Positions 23,391 to 35,217 are shown, numbered from the stretch's first letter. The stretch: 64,000 nt of DNA from Lithobates sylvaticus (GCA_028564925.1 CM053029.1:288031057-288095056), one strand, 5' to 3'. The notes: generated from the sequence alone by a model not told the origin. Translations and numbers: made by a program.

Positions 23391-23470
23391 GCATTTATAT
23401 AGAGCTGACACTTTTACACAGTGCTTTACATACTAAACATTCACATCAATCCCTGCCCTTAATGAGGTTA
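23347..23470. repeat. (ATT)n microsatellite with an L2-like 3' tail
   Basis: About 14 ATT repeats run to 23,388, followed by ATGCATTTATATAGAGCTGACA and CAGTGCTTTACA. The layout matches the L2 3' ends at 32,250 and 44,310 (TTATATAGCGCCAACAG). It is likely a very short L2-type fragment. Confidence 0.5.
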
Positions 23471-23491
23471 CAGGCTAAGGTCCCTATGGTT

Positions 23492-23551
23492 TTGCGCATG
23501 CTCATGGAATGGCGACAAACTACAGTACTAAAAAAATCTCCAAATTTTTTA
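23492..23551 (+). repeat. Left arm of a palindrome split by hAT-1
   Basis: Reads TTGCGCATGCTCATGGAATGG to AAATTTTTTA and is the reverse complement of 51,180-51,251. Together with 23,552-23,559 and 50,289-50,294 it makes one arm of a palindrome of about 155 bp that existed before the insertions. Confidence 0.8.
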
Positions 23552-24384
23552 TAGGTTACTAGAGTTGAGCGGATACCTGGATGTTCGGGTTCGGCGGGTT
23601 CGGCCGAACTTCGGAAAAAAGTCCGGGTTCGGGACCGAACTTGACCCGAACTTGACCCCGAACTCCGAACCCCATTGAAGTCAATGGGGACCCAAATTTT
23701 TCAAGACTAAAATGGCTGTAAAAAAGTCATGGAAAGGGCTAGAGGGCTGCAAATGGCAACAAAATGTTGTTAAGAGCATGGCAAGTGATCTGCAAACAAA
23801 TGTGGATAGGGAAATAACTTAAAATAACATAAAAAAAATTAAAATAAATAAAAAAAAAATAAAAAATTCTGGAGGCCCCCTTCTCAGCAGAAGAGGTACA
23901 GGAAGTCATTAAGAACCTCAGAAACTCAACGGCACGATGCCGCACATATGGTGGGAATACCCCAGAATACGCACTTTCTGGAAAAAAAATATTAAATTTA
24001 ATGGATAAGATAGTGGGCAAATAAAATACTTGGAAATTAAAAAAAATGAAAAAATTATAATCTTGACCTAGGAGGACGAAATTCAAATGGAGTAGGAGGT
24101 TGAGGTGGCGGTGGATGTGGCGGTGTAGGTGGAAGCGGCGGTGCAGGAGGACGAGGTAGCCAACACTGGTTCAAAAATACAACAATGGCTGGGTAAGGCT
24201 AGTGGTGAATGATGTGTCAAATTCTGTCCCCCGTTGCATAGTGTCCGCCCTGTACTGCGCTTGCTCAGTACGTAGGACAAGGGGATTTTGAAACTCTCTG
24301 AAGACGATGCGCGGTGACTCCAGGTTCAAGCCACATCATCCGAGGTTGAAGCTTAGCCAAGCGAGCCCGTGAGGGGCCCTGTTA

Positions 24385-27300
24385 CTATGTGCTACCGTAT
24401 GTCCACTTGGATGGTCGGGCGGCAGGGCAGGCCAGCACCTCCAAGGCGTAAAGGGCAAGCTCAGGCCATGTGCCCAATTTGGAGACCCAGAAGTTGAAGG
24501 GGGCAGACCCATCTTGCAGTACGTGTAGGCGTGTGCACACATACTGCTCCACCATGTTGGTGAAATGCTGCCTCCTGCTAAGACTTTCCATCTCAGCTGG
24601 TGGTGCTGGTTGTTGTGGCGTGCTGACAAAGCTTTTCCACATTCCGTCTATGCTAACCCTGCCTTGCGAGGTGCTGGCGGTGCCCCGGCTGCGTTGGCGA
24701 CCTCTTCCTCCTCCTCTGCCTTGGCCTTGTGCTTTCACCGTACCCCCGAATGCCACCAGCAGCGCGTCTACCAGCTTCCGCTTGTACTCGTGCATCTTAC
24801 GATCACGCTCCAGTTAGGTAATTAAGGATGGCACGTTGTCCTTGTAATGGGGATCCAGCAGGGTAGCCACCCAATAATCAGCACCAGTTAAAATGTGGGC
24901 AACTCGGCGGTCGTTGCGGAGACACTGCAGCATGTAATCGCTCATGTGTGCCAGGCTGCCCAGAGGCAATGAAAAGCTGTCCTCTGTGGGAGGTGTATCG
25001 TCTGTGTCCTCTGTATCCCCCCAGCCACGCACCAGTGATGGACATGAGCTGGTCTGGGTGCCACCCTGCTGTGAACAGGGTTCCTCCTCCTCCATCTCCT
25101 CCTTATCCTCCACCTCGTCATCCTCCAGAACTGTGCCCTTGCTGCCAGACAATTGTGTACCTGGCGCTTGTTGGTGCAGGAACCCACCCTCGTAGCCACT
25201 TGTAAATGACTGCCCTGAAAGCCTTGGAAATTAACCCTCTTCCTCCTCCTCCTCCTCCTTCTCATCCTGTGCCACATCCTCTTCCATCATCGCCTGAATA
25301 GTTTTTTCAAGGAGGCATAGAACTGGGATAGTAACGCTGAGAACGGCATCATCGGCACTGGCCATGTTGGTGGAGTACTCGTAACAGCGCAACAAGGCAC
25401 ACAGGTCTCGCATGGAGGCCCAGTTATTGGTGGTGAAGTGGTGCTGTTCCGCAGAGCGACTCACGCGTGCGTGCTGCAGCTGAAGCTCCACTATCGCCTG
25501 CTGCTGCTCGCACAGTCTGGCAAGCATGTGCAAGGTGGAGTTCCACCTTGTGGGCACGTCACATATGAGACGGTGAGCGGGAAGGCCGAAGTTAAGCTGC
25601 AGCGCTGACAGGCGAGCAGCAGCAGGGTGAGAACGCCGAAAGTGCGCACAGACGGCCCGCACTTTCTGCAGCAGCTCTGGCATATCGGGGTAATTATTAA
25701 GGAACCTCTGGACCACCAAGTTCAGCACATGCGCAGGGCAAGGGATGTGCGTCAAACCGGCAAGGCCCAGAGCTGCTACGACATTTCGCCAATTATCGCA
25801 CACCACCAGGCCGGGCTTGAGGCTCACTGCCACCAACCACTCATCGGTCTTTTGTTCCATGTCCCTCCACAACTCCTGCGCGGTGTGGGGTTTTTCCCCC
25901 AAACAGGAAAGTTTTAAAACTGCCTGCTGTCGTTTAGCCCTGGCTGTGCTGAAGTTGGTGGTGAAGGTGTTACGCTGACCAGATGAGGAGGCGGTAGAGG
26001 ATGAGGAGGCGGAGTAGGAGGAGTTAGCAACAGGAGGCAAACTGAAGTGCCCTGCAAACCTCGGTGGTGGAAGGACATGCGCCAAAGTGCTATCCGCCTC
26101 AGGCCCAGCCGCCACTACATTTACCCAGTGTGCTGTTAGGGAGATATAACGTCCCTGACCGTGCTTACTGGTCCACGCATCCGTAGTTAGGTGGACCTTG
26201 CCACAGATGGCGTTGCACAGTGCACACCTGATTTTGTCCCCCACTTGGTTGTGCAGGGAAGGGATAGCTCGTCTGGAAAAATAGTGGCGGCTGGGCACGA
26301 CGTACTGTGGGACAGCCAATGACATCAGCCTTTGAAAACTCTGCGTCTCCACAAGACGGAATGACAGCATTTCAAAGGCGAGCAATTTTGAAATGCTGGC
26401 ATTCAGGGCCAGGGATCGCAGGTGGCTAGGGGGGTAGTTCCTCTTCCGCTCCAGTGTTTGGGAAATAGAGAGCTGAAAACTTCCATGGGACATTGTGGAG
26501 ATGGTTGGTGACCCAGGTGGTAGTGTTGCTGGCAGATCCTCTGTTTGCGGGTTGGCAGGTGTTACTGTCACTACAGAGGTGGATGAAGAGGCCGAGACTG
26601 CAGCAGAAGAGGAAGCAGGAGGAGCCAGAGACCTTTCTTGGTTTTTGAGGTGTCTACTCCACTGCATCTCGTGCTTTGCACTTAGATGCCTGGTCATGCA
26701 GGTTGTGCTCAGGTTGAGAACGTTTATGCCTCGCTTCAAGCTCTGATTGCAAAGCGTGCAAACCACTCGTGTCTTGTCATCAGGACATTGTCTGAAGAAC
26801 TGCCACGCTAGGGAACTCCTTGCACCTGGCTTTGGTGTGCTCGGTCCCTTGCCGCGTTGGGCAGTAGCAGACGTACTGTCTAGGGGACGAACGCTCCGCT
26901 TTTGCACCCTGCTCCCTCTTCTGCTGTGCTGGTGGCTCTGTGCGACCACCGCCTCTTCCTCTGAACTACACTGGTCACCTGCATGACGTTGATTCCATGT
27001 GGTGTCAAGGACCTCATCGTCCTCCACATCATCTTCCACCCAGTCTTCACCCCTGCCCTCCTTGTCGGTCTGCACAATGGCGAAAGCAGCAGCAGTTGGC
27101 ACCTGTGTTTCGTCATCATCCGAGACGTGCTGCGATGGTCCTCCCATGTACTCATCATGAAACATAAGTGGTAGGGCATCGTTGCACACAATCTCTTCCA
27201 CTTCTGGGGCAGGGCTAGGTGGATGGCCCTAGGAAACCCTGCTAACAGAGTCATCAAAAAGCAGAAGAGACTGCTGCATGATTTGGGGCTCAGACTGATT

Positions 27301-27615
27301 GGCTGATTTGCAAGGGGGTGAGGTGAAAGACTGATGGACATCGGCTGCAGGTGCCAACTCTGAACTTTCATCAGGAGACTGGGTGGGAGACAATGTGAAG
27401 GAACCGGAGGCACTGTCAGCAGCAACCCAATCTACTATCGCCTGTACTTGTCCTGGCCTCATTAGGCGCGCCAAAATACTGCTGCAGGCTCTTTCGCCTA
27501 CTCTTTCACTAGTGCGTGTAGCTGGCACAGATCGACCACGTCCTCTCCCTGCAACAGGAGCGCCACCAGCAGCACCACGACCCGGGCCACGTCCCCTTTC
27601 TGATGATCTCCTCAT
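24385..27615 (-). pseudogene. hAT transposase (BED finger, hAT core, C-terminal dimerisation region)
   Basis: One reading frame of about 1,077 codons from MRRSSERGRG at 27,615 to 24,385, broken only by three in-frame stops: 27,229-27,231 (TAG), 25,231-25,233 (TAA) and 24,814-24,816 (TAA). No frameshift is needed. Order: low-complexity N-terminus; BED zinc finger (VVCTLCNQSL to MTRHLSAKH); hAT core with HLTTDAWTS (first Asp), VVCDNWRNVVAAL (second Asp), CPAHVLNLV and TRWNSTLHML; an acidic tract; then DPHYKDNVPSLI, RKMHEYKRKLVDALL, and the dimerisation helix FWVSKLGTWPELALYALEVL-ACPA. The usual ERxFS motif after ACPA is not readable, so the last residues are decayed. hAT transposases cut and paste DNA in the nucleus, giving 8-bp duplications as seen here. 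Similar to the ZBED group. Confidence 0.88.
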
Positions 27616-27649
27616 ATTTTAAAAATGTATGATCTCGCCCTAAATGGGT

Positions 27650-28545
27650 GTTTTTGTATATAGCAGAATACACGTACAGTGTCTAAAGCATTTATGAACA
27701 CGCAGAAAATGCTATTGGGAAAAAAAAAAACACTGCAAAAATAATTTTTTTTGCAATGTTTTTCCAATATCAGAATAAACGGATAGTGTCTTTCTGCATT
27801 TATGAAAACGCAGAAAATGGTATTGGGAAGAAAAAAAACACTGCAAAATTCATTTTTTTTGCAATGTTTTTCCAATATCAGAATACACGGACAGTATGTA
27901 AAGCGTTTATGAAAACGCAGAAAATGCTATTGGGGAAAAAAAAAAACACAGCAAAATTAAATTTTTTTGCAATGTTTTTCCAATATCAGAATACACGGAC
28001 AGTATGTAAAGCGTTTATGAAAACGCAGAAAATGCTATTGGGGAAAAAAACACTGCAAAATAAAAATTTTTTGCAATGTTTTTGCAATATCAGAATACAC
28101 GGACAGTATATAAAGCGTTTATGAAAACGCAGAAAATGCTATTGGGGAAAAAAAACACTGCAAAATTAAAATTTTTTGCAATGTTTTTGCAATATCAAAA
28201 TACACGGATAGTGTCTACAGCGTGTATGTATGAACACGCAGAAAATGCTATTGGGAAAAAAAAAACTGAGCAAAATTAAATTTTTTTGCAATGTTATGGC
28301 AATATCAGAATACACGGATAGTGTCTACAGCGTGTATGTATGAACACGCAGAAAATGCTATTGGGAAAAAAAAAACAGAGCAGAATAAAAAAATTTTGCA
28401 ATGTTTTTGCAATATCAGAATACATGGATACTGGTCTACAGCATTTATGTATGAACACGCAGAAAATGCTATTGGGAAAAAAAAAAAAAAAGCAAAATTA
28501 AATTTTTATGCAATGTTTTTCCAATAGCAGAATACACACAGACTA
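27650..28545. repeat. Tandem array of about 107-bp units upstream of the hAT transposase
   Basis: Eight units spaced 105-112 bp, each carrying TTTTTTGCAATGTTTTTCCAAT, CAGAATACACGGA and CGCAGAAAATGCTATTGGG. It lies directly 5' of the transposase start. Such subterminal repeats in hAT elements can serve as transposase binding sites or as promoter parts; here that is inference. Confidence 0.85.
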
Positions 28546-28710
28546 TGGTGTATCTGGTGTATATGCAGTGTTGGTCCTAATGGTGCACTGAGCTTGCAGG
28601 TAAAACTTTTATAATTTGTCTTGCACTGGCCTCATGGCACTGTTAAAAGACTGTGCACTGCACCCCAGTCAGGGTACAATTGATTTAGGAATCTCTTCAA
28701 TAGGGATGGG

Positions 28711-28995
28711 CCCGGTGCTCGATGCGAACCCATGTTCGCATCGAGCACCGGGTGTTCGCTCGCTCGGCGAGCCCAGAACTATTTTGGCCGCTCGCATCAC
28801 ATTCGTGTGATGCGAGCGGCCCCGCAATGCATTGCGGCCGGCGCGGCCGGCGCAGTGCATTGCTGGCTGATGATTGGCCAAGCATGCACTGTGCATGCTT
28901 GGCCAATCACAGCGCCGGAAACTGCTTGGCCAATCACAGCGCCGGAAACTCGGAGAGCCATAATTGGCTACAGGCAGGACGCCTGTAGCCAATTA
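28711..28995. repeat. Four successive perfect hairpins at the hAT-2 left end
   Basis: Arms 28,711-28,729/28,734-28,752 (19 bp, loop CCAT), 28,786-28,801/28,806-28,821 (16 bp, loop TTCG), 28,871-28,889/28,891-28,909 (19 bp, one base between) and 28,961-28,975/28,981-28,995 (15 bp, loop AGGAC). All arms pair without mismatch. A 26-bp direct repeat starting CTTGGCCAATCACAGCGCC lies between the third and fourth. Confidence 0.9.
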
Positions 28996-29540
28996 CAGCT
29001 CAGGGGCTTTAGTACACGCCCCCTCATTTAAAAGGCCGCCACGCCGTCGGCGCCGGTCACTAGAGTTCCGGATTTAGGAGAGATCAGGCTGATTCTGTGT
29101 CACTCTTTGCTAGATTCATATAGAAAGATTTGCTCTACTTTGCTAAACCATTGGCTATTTATTTGCTAAACCATTGCTACCTGTCATTGATCGTCCATTG
29201 CTGCTGCTGGTTAGTGTGTTTTTAGCTGCTGCTGGGGATTAGTCTGGTGCGTGTCTTACTGTTAGTACAGTATTTCAGTAGTACCAACCGCAGTGCTGTT
29301 AGTACAGCACTGCACCCCAAAAGCACCCATAGGACTTGTACTGTGTTAGTGGCAGCAAACAGAGCTCCTATATTTTCTTCCCAGAAGCACCCATAGGACT
29401 TGTACTGTGTTAGTGGCATCACACAGAGTTCCTATATTGTCTTCCCAGAAGCACCCATAGGACTTGTACTGTGTTAGTGGCATCACACAGAGTTCCTATA
29501 TTTTCTTCCCAGAAGCACCCATAGGACTTGTACTGTGTTA

Positions 29541-29983
29541 GGCCCCTTTTCACACTGGGGCGGGGAGCCGCGGTGACGGTAAAGCAGCGCTATATTTAGC
29601 GCTGCTTTACCGTCGTTTTAACCGCGGTTTTCGGCCGCTCGCGGTGCGGTTTTACCCCCGCGAGCGGCCGAAAAAGGGTTAAACTCCCCCCGCAGAGCGC
29701 CGCCGTAGCAGCGCTTTGCGGTGGTATTACCGCGGTTTCACCGCGGTGTCCCATTCTAATCAATGGGAAGGAGCGGTATAGGAGCGGTGAACACACCGCT
29801 CCTATCCCGCTCCAAAGATGCTGCTAGCAGGACTTTTTTTGTCATCCTGCTAGCGCACCGCTCCAGTGTGAAAGCCCGCCGGCTTTCACACTGGAGTTAA
29901 AGGGGCCAGATTTTTTCATGCGGTGAACAGGCGCTATTTTTAGCGCTGTACCGCATGAAAAACGCCCCAGTGTGAAAGGGGCT
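29541..29983. mobile_element. Harbinger-type MITE in the satellite array (copy a)
   Basis: 443 bp with TTA on both sides (29,538-29,540 and 29,984-29,986), ends GGCCCCTTTTCACACTGGGG and AGCCCCTTTCACACTGGGG (reverse complement). It splits a 64-bp unit between TGTGTTA and GTGGC. Same family as 19,108-19,517. Confidence 0.88.
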
Positions 29984-30562
29984 TTAGTGGCATCACACAG
30001 AGTTCCTATATTTTCTTCCCAGAAGCACCCATAGGACTTGTACTGTGTTAGTGGCATCACACAGAGTTCCTATATTTTCTTCCCAGAAGCACCCATAGGA
30101 CTTGTACTGTGTTAGTGGCATCACACAGAGTTCCTATATTTTCTTCCCAGAAGCACCCATAGGACTTGTAGTGTGTTAGTCCCATCACACAGAGCTCCTA
30201 TATTTTCTTCCCAGAAGCACCCATAGGACTTGTACTGTGTTAGTGGCATCACACAGAGTTCCTATATTTTCTTCCCAGAAGCACCCATAGGACTTGTAGT
30301 GTGTTAGTCCCATCACACAGAGCTCCTATATTTTCTTCCCAGAAGCACCCATAGGACTTGTACTGTGTTAGTCCCATTACACAAAGCTCCTATATTTTCT
30401 TCCCAGAAGCACCCATAGGACTTGTACTGTGTTAGTGGCATCACACAGAGTTCCTATATTGTCTTCCCAGAAGCACCCATAGGACTTGTACTGTGTTAGT
30501 GGCATCACACAGAGTTCCTATATTTTCTTCCCAGAAGCACCCATAGGACTTGTACTGTGTTA

Positions 30563-31004
30563 GGCCCCTTTCACACTGGGGCGGGGAGCCGCGGTGACGG
30601 TAAAGCAGCGCTATATTTAGCGCTGCTTTACCGTCGTTTTAACCGCGGTTTTCGGCCGCTCGCGGTGCGGTTTTACCCCCGCGAGCGTCCGAAAAAGGGT
30701 TAAACTCCCCCCGCAGAGCGCCGCCGTAGCAGCGCTTTGCGGCGGTATTACCGCGGTTTCACCGCGGTGTCCCATTCTAATCAATGGGAAGGAGCGGTAT
30801 AGGAGCGGTGAACACACCGCTCCTATCCCGCTCCAAAGATGCTGCTAGCAGGACTTTTTTTGTCATCCTGCTAGCGCACCGCTCCAGTGTGAAAGCCCGC
30901 CGGCTTTCACACTGGAGTTAAAGGGGCCGGATTTTTTCATGCGGTGAACAGGCGCTATTTTTAGCGCTGTACCGCATGAAAAATGCCCCAGTGTGAAAGG
31001 GGCT
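30563..31004. mobile_element. Harbinger-type MITE in the satellite array (copy b)
   Basis: Almost identical to copy a and placed at the same point of the 64-bp unit, 1,022 bp downstream. Identical placement means that it arose by duplication of the array block and not by a second insertion. Confidence 0.88.
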
Positions 31005-31743
31005 TTAGTGGCATCACACAGAGTTCCTATATTTTCTTCCCAGAAGCACCCATAGGACTTGTACTGTGTTAGTGGCATCACACAGAGTTCCTATATTTTC
31101 TTCCCAGAAGCACCCATAGGACTTGTAGTGTGTTAGTCCCATCACACAGAGCTCCTATATTTTCTTCCCAGAAGCACCCATAGGACTTGTACTGTGTTAG
31201 TGGCATCACACAGAGTTCCTATATTTTCTTCCCAGAAGCACCCATAGGACTTGTAGTGTGTTAGTCCCATCACACAGAGCTCCTATATTTTCTTCCCAGA
31301 AGCACCCATAGGACTTGTACTGTGTTAGTCCCATCACACAGAGCTCCTATATTTTCTTCCCAGAAGCACCCATAGGACTTGTACTGTGTTAGTGGCATCA
31401 CACAGAGTTCCTATATTGTCTTCCCAGAAGCACCCATAGGGCTTGTACTGTGTTAGTGGCATCACACAGAGCTCCTATATTTTCTTCCCAGAAGCACCCA
31501 TAGGACTTGTAGTGTGTTAGTCCCATCACACAGAGCTCCTATATTTTCTTCCCAGAAGCACCCATAGGACTTGTAGTGTGTTAGTCCCATCACACAGAGC
31601 TCCTATATTTTCTTCCCAGAAGCACCCATAGGACTTCTAGTGTGTTAGTGGCATCACACAGAGCTCCTATATTTTCTTCTCAGCAGCACCCACAGGACTT
31701 CTAGTGTGTTACTGGCATCACACAGAGGTCCTATATTTTCTTT

Positions 31744-32235
31744 TTTTTTTCTTTTTTTATATAAAATATAAAATACATTTTATTAAAAATCTAATTGCTA
31801 TGATATACAGAGTCAGACTACACAGCTTTCTAAAACCTTAGGGTTCACATGTTAACAATCGTGCATATAAATAAAACATTTTCTTGTCAACCATTTAAAT
31901 AAAAAAAATTATAAAGTGATAGTGAAGTAAATTATGTGCAATTGTCCTTGTGCACTTAAGTGCAAACCACCATTTTGAGGTTTGTTGGTGTGGGGGAAGG
32001 GGGGGGGGGGGGTATTTATTCAATGGGGAAGGGTGAGGAGATCAAAATTCACAACATAAAAAAAAAAAAAACACACCACAACAACCAAACGTGAAACAAA
32101 CACGTGAACAAGTCATAGTACATTTATACCACCTGTGCGAGTGAAAAAAAAAAAAAAAAAAAAAACTGTAAAATCATTGTGCATGCAATCAAACTTCAGT
32201 GAAATATGTGATAATCATGAATAATGACTTAGTAG
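31744..32235 (-). pseudogene. Possible 3' UTR of a retrocopied mRNA
   Basis: AT-rich minus-strand sequence without coding frame, ending TTTTTAATAAAATGTATTTT and then an A-rich tail at the insertion edge. It also contains T-rich and C-rich runs. It matches none of the LINEs in the window. I infer a processed transcript 3' end; the parent gene is not recognised. It could instead be the tail of an unrecognised retroelement. Confidence 0.4.
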
Positions 32236-32239
32236 AGCT

Positions 32240-34850
32240 TTATTTTTTATTTATTTATTACAGGATTTATATAGCGCCAACAGTTTACGCAGCGCTTTAC
32301 AATATAAAAAGGGAGACAATACAGTTATAATACAATAAAATACAAGAGGATTAAGGGGGCCCTGCTCAGAAGAGAGGAGGAGACAGAGTTGTAGGTAACA
32401 CTGAAGGAGCGCTGTGATAGATAGGTAGAGAACCAGGATAGAGCAGAATCTTGGAGGCCAAGGGAGTGTAGTTTATTTAGAAGGAGGGGGTGGTCAACAG
32501 TATCAAAGCCCGCAGAGAGGTCAAGTAGTAGCAGTATGGAGTACTGGCTGTTGGATTTAGCAGTTAGTAAATCATTAGTGAGTTTTAGTAAGGCAGTTTC
32601 CGTGGAGTGCTGCGAGCGAAAGCCAGACTGTAAAGGGTCAAGAAGGTTATTTTCACTGAGGTAGGAGCTAAGACGGTTGTAGACTAAGCGCTCTAGAAGT
32701 TTAGAGGAGAATGGGAGCAATGAGATGGGCCTTAAGTTATTCAGGTTGGTGGGGTCCAGGGAGGACTTTTTAAGTATGGGAGTGATCTGTGCATGTTTTA
32801 GAGGGGAGGGGAAGGTGCCACTAGAGAGGGAAAGATTGAAGATGTGAGTGAGGGAGCATAGGATAGAAGAAGAGGGTGACCGTAGTAGTTGAGAGGGAAC
32901 AGGATCCAAGGGACAATTGGTTAGGTAGGCATCTGTGAAAAGTTTTGTAACCTCTTCAATAGTAGCCAATTCAAAGGAGGAGAGTGTTGAAAGTGTCGTT
33001 AGGCAAGGTATGTTGGGTGGGGAAGGTGTACGCACAGTGGAGGTATCCTCACGAATAGCATCAATCTTGTCTTTGAAGTGATTGGCAATCTCTTGGGCAG
33101 TGAGTGAGTTAGTGGGTAGAGGGGGTGGGGGACGAAGCAGAGAGTTAAAGGTTGAGAAGAGCCGACGGGGACTAGATGACAAGGTATTAATAAGAGAGAC
33201 AACGTAGGTTTGTTTGGCAGCATGGAGGCAGGAATTGTATTTTAGGAGGGCAGATTTATATAGGGTGAAGTCGTGCAGACATTTGGTATTACGCCACAGT
33301 CGTTCAAGAGCACGGCAATGTCTCTTGAGATTTCTAGTGTTGTCAGTTTGCCATGGTTGTAACGGTCGGGGCCTGATTCTGCGTGTGGTTAGCGGAGCAA
33401 GTGCATCTAGTGATGATGAAAGTGAGCTGTTGTAGACAGAGGTGGCCAGGTCAGGACAGGACAGGGAGAGATTATGTCATATAGATGGTCAGTAGCAGAA
33501 TAGAGAAGAGATGGGTTAAAGTGGCGAAGGTTCCTACAAGTAATTGTTTGTTGCTTGGAGGGATGGGTAGTTGGAGGCAAGGATACAGTGAAACTGATGA
33601 GGTTGTGATCAGAGAGTGGAAAGGGGGTGTTGGTGAGGTTGCAAGGATTGCAGAGATGGGAGAATACAAGGTCAAGGGTATTACCATTGGAGTGGGTGGA
33701 AGTATGTGTCCATTGGGTTAGGTTAAAAGAAGAGGTTAAGTTGAGAAGTTTAGCTGTAGTTGGGCTGTTAACATTGACAGGAATGTTGAAGTCGCCAAGA
33801 ATTATAGTGGGTATTTCAGAGGAGAGAAAGTAGGGTAGCCAGGCAGCAAAGTCATCAAGAAAGTGCGATACAGGTCCGGGAGGCCGATAAATTGCTGCAA
33901 TCCTCAGAGAAATAGGAGAAAACAGACGGATACAGTGCATCTCAAAAGAAGGGAGGGATAGAGAGGGAGGGATAGGAAGGACTTGGAAGGTGCTTTGTGG
34001 GGATAGAAGGAATCCAACTCCACCTCCTTTCTGTCCATTAGGTCTGGGGGAGTGAGTCCAATGGAGGCCACCATGGGATAGGGCAGCAGGAGAAGCCGAG
34101 TCCAAATTTTGAAGCCAGGTTTCAGTTATGGTGAGTATGTTAAAGCCATGAGAGATGAAGAGGTCATGTATAGATGTAAGCTTGTTACAGATTGAACTGG
34201 CATTCCAGAGGGCGCATGAGATTGGTGGGCTGCATTGAGGAAGCAGTGGTATAGAAATTAAGCTGACTGGATTGTGGTGGTTGCCAGAGGGAGTGGGGTA
34301 TAGGGTATGTGGCTTACATTTGGAAAATGGCGGACCAGGATTAGGTGAAATGTCACCCGAGACCAGGAGAAGGAGGCAGGTGAGGAAGGCAAAATGGGAG
34401 TGGGATGTGCATAAGCGCATGTGTTTAGTGGTCCTGGTGTTTATGTCAGCATGTGGGTACAGCAAATGCAGGAGATGATGGGTGGAGTAGTAGAGAGAGG
34501 GTAGGAGTGAGGGAGATATGTGCATGCTGCAGGGTAGAGAGGAGGGGTAGAGTAAGGATAATTTGAGGATAGAAGGAAGAGAAGAAGGAACATGATAGAG
34601 AGTGGAAATCTAACTTAATATCAAGTGCGGACTTGCTTGCAGTCACTGGTTTGAACAAAGTTCTTGTTCTATCTTCCTCCAGCTTTAGTTCTCCTGCTTT
34701 TGTTAAAGTGCGTTGGTGAAACTGCGCATCACTCGTGACAGAGCCACTCAGGAAAGAGCCACCATGTCTGCGCCTTGCCCCTGTCTGCGCCACCCCATAG
34801 AATGCTTTACATTTATAGGGAGACTGAGCAGGCATGCATTTCTCAATTGG
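32240..34850 (-). mobile_element. L2-clade LINE, internally deleted copy
   Basis: The minus-strand 5' region (to 34,850) leads to a frame at 34,525-33,407 with GDISPNPGP (residues 57-65, a 2A-like motif common in L2/CR1 LINEs) and an APE endonuclease: LWNASSICNKL, ITETWL, GGGVGFLLS, IYRPPGP, ILGDFNI, SDHNLISF. A second frame, 33,182-32,325, holds the reverse transcriptase fingers ([64 protein letters not shown]). It then joins the 3' UTR directly, so the YADD palm motif and the C-terminus are missing. The 3' end has GCGCTATATAAATCCTGTAA and (TAAA)-like repeats. Frames differ between endonuclease and reverse transcriptase, so decay is present. Confidence 0.88.
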
Positions 34851-35217
34851 TCATTATAGGGTCAGATATGAGGCACCTGAATATGGGAGAGGAGATGGGC
34901 AATACCAGACCAGAAACAGGCTAGTGTCATAAAGCTAATTACCCCTCTTAATCACTCAAGCCAAATGGGATGGGGAATCAATCACCAGTAATGTTGCTAT
35001 AGTACTGTGTTTGTTATATAGCTAACATTAAATATAGAAGTTTAAATATATGGCAGCAGAAGACAATTACCAAAAAAGTTACAGCAATGTCAGTTCAGTA
35101 GAGATGTACAGATGGATAGAAGACAATTACTCAGCTACATGTCCCTGGATTGGTGAACCCAGTCAACAGGCAAAACACTGGTTTTCTTTTAAAGACCAGT
35201 CTCCAAGTACCCTATAG
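34851..35217. other. Gene-free stretch between L2 and Penelope-like element
   Basis: No repeat or frame recognised. It might be a middle part of the retrocopy or a Penelope 3' region. Confidence 0.3.

Larger units (their letters stand above)
29320..31743 (+). repeat. 64-bp satellite array, left part
   Basis: Tandem units of 64 bp containing CACCCATAGGACTTGTACTG, TGTTAGTGGCATCACACAG and CTATATTTTCTTCCCAGAAG. There are about 24 units here, broken by two copies of one MITE. Variants (GTGGC or TCCC before ATCACACAG; GAGTT or GAGCTCC) recur in a similar order at a distance of about 1,021 bp, showing block duplication. The array continues at 47,837 after the compound insertion. Confidence 0.92.

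Noticed and set aside
27756-28527. Plus-strand frames repeating YQNTRTV and KTQKMLLGKK
   Set aside because: They are translations of the 107-bp tandem array opposite the transposase strand.
28697-29031. Overlapping frames on both strands in the GC-rich hairpin block
   Set aside because: Explained by perfect inverted repeats, which open frames on both strands.
29596-30817. Two nearly identical 66-codon frames
   Set aside because: They lie inside the two duplicated MITE copies and have no protein resemblance.
29320-31743. CRISPR-like array from regularly spaced repeats
   Set aside because: There are no unique spacers: whole 64-bp units repeat in tandem, and the genome is vertebrate-like.
33214-33833. 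Plus-strand frames within the L2 LINE
   Set aside because: Opposite-strand shadows of the endonuclease and reverse transcriptase.
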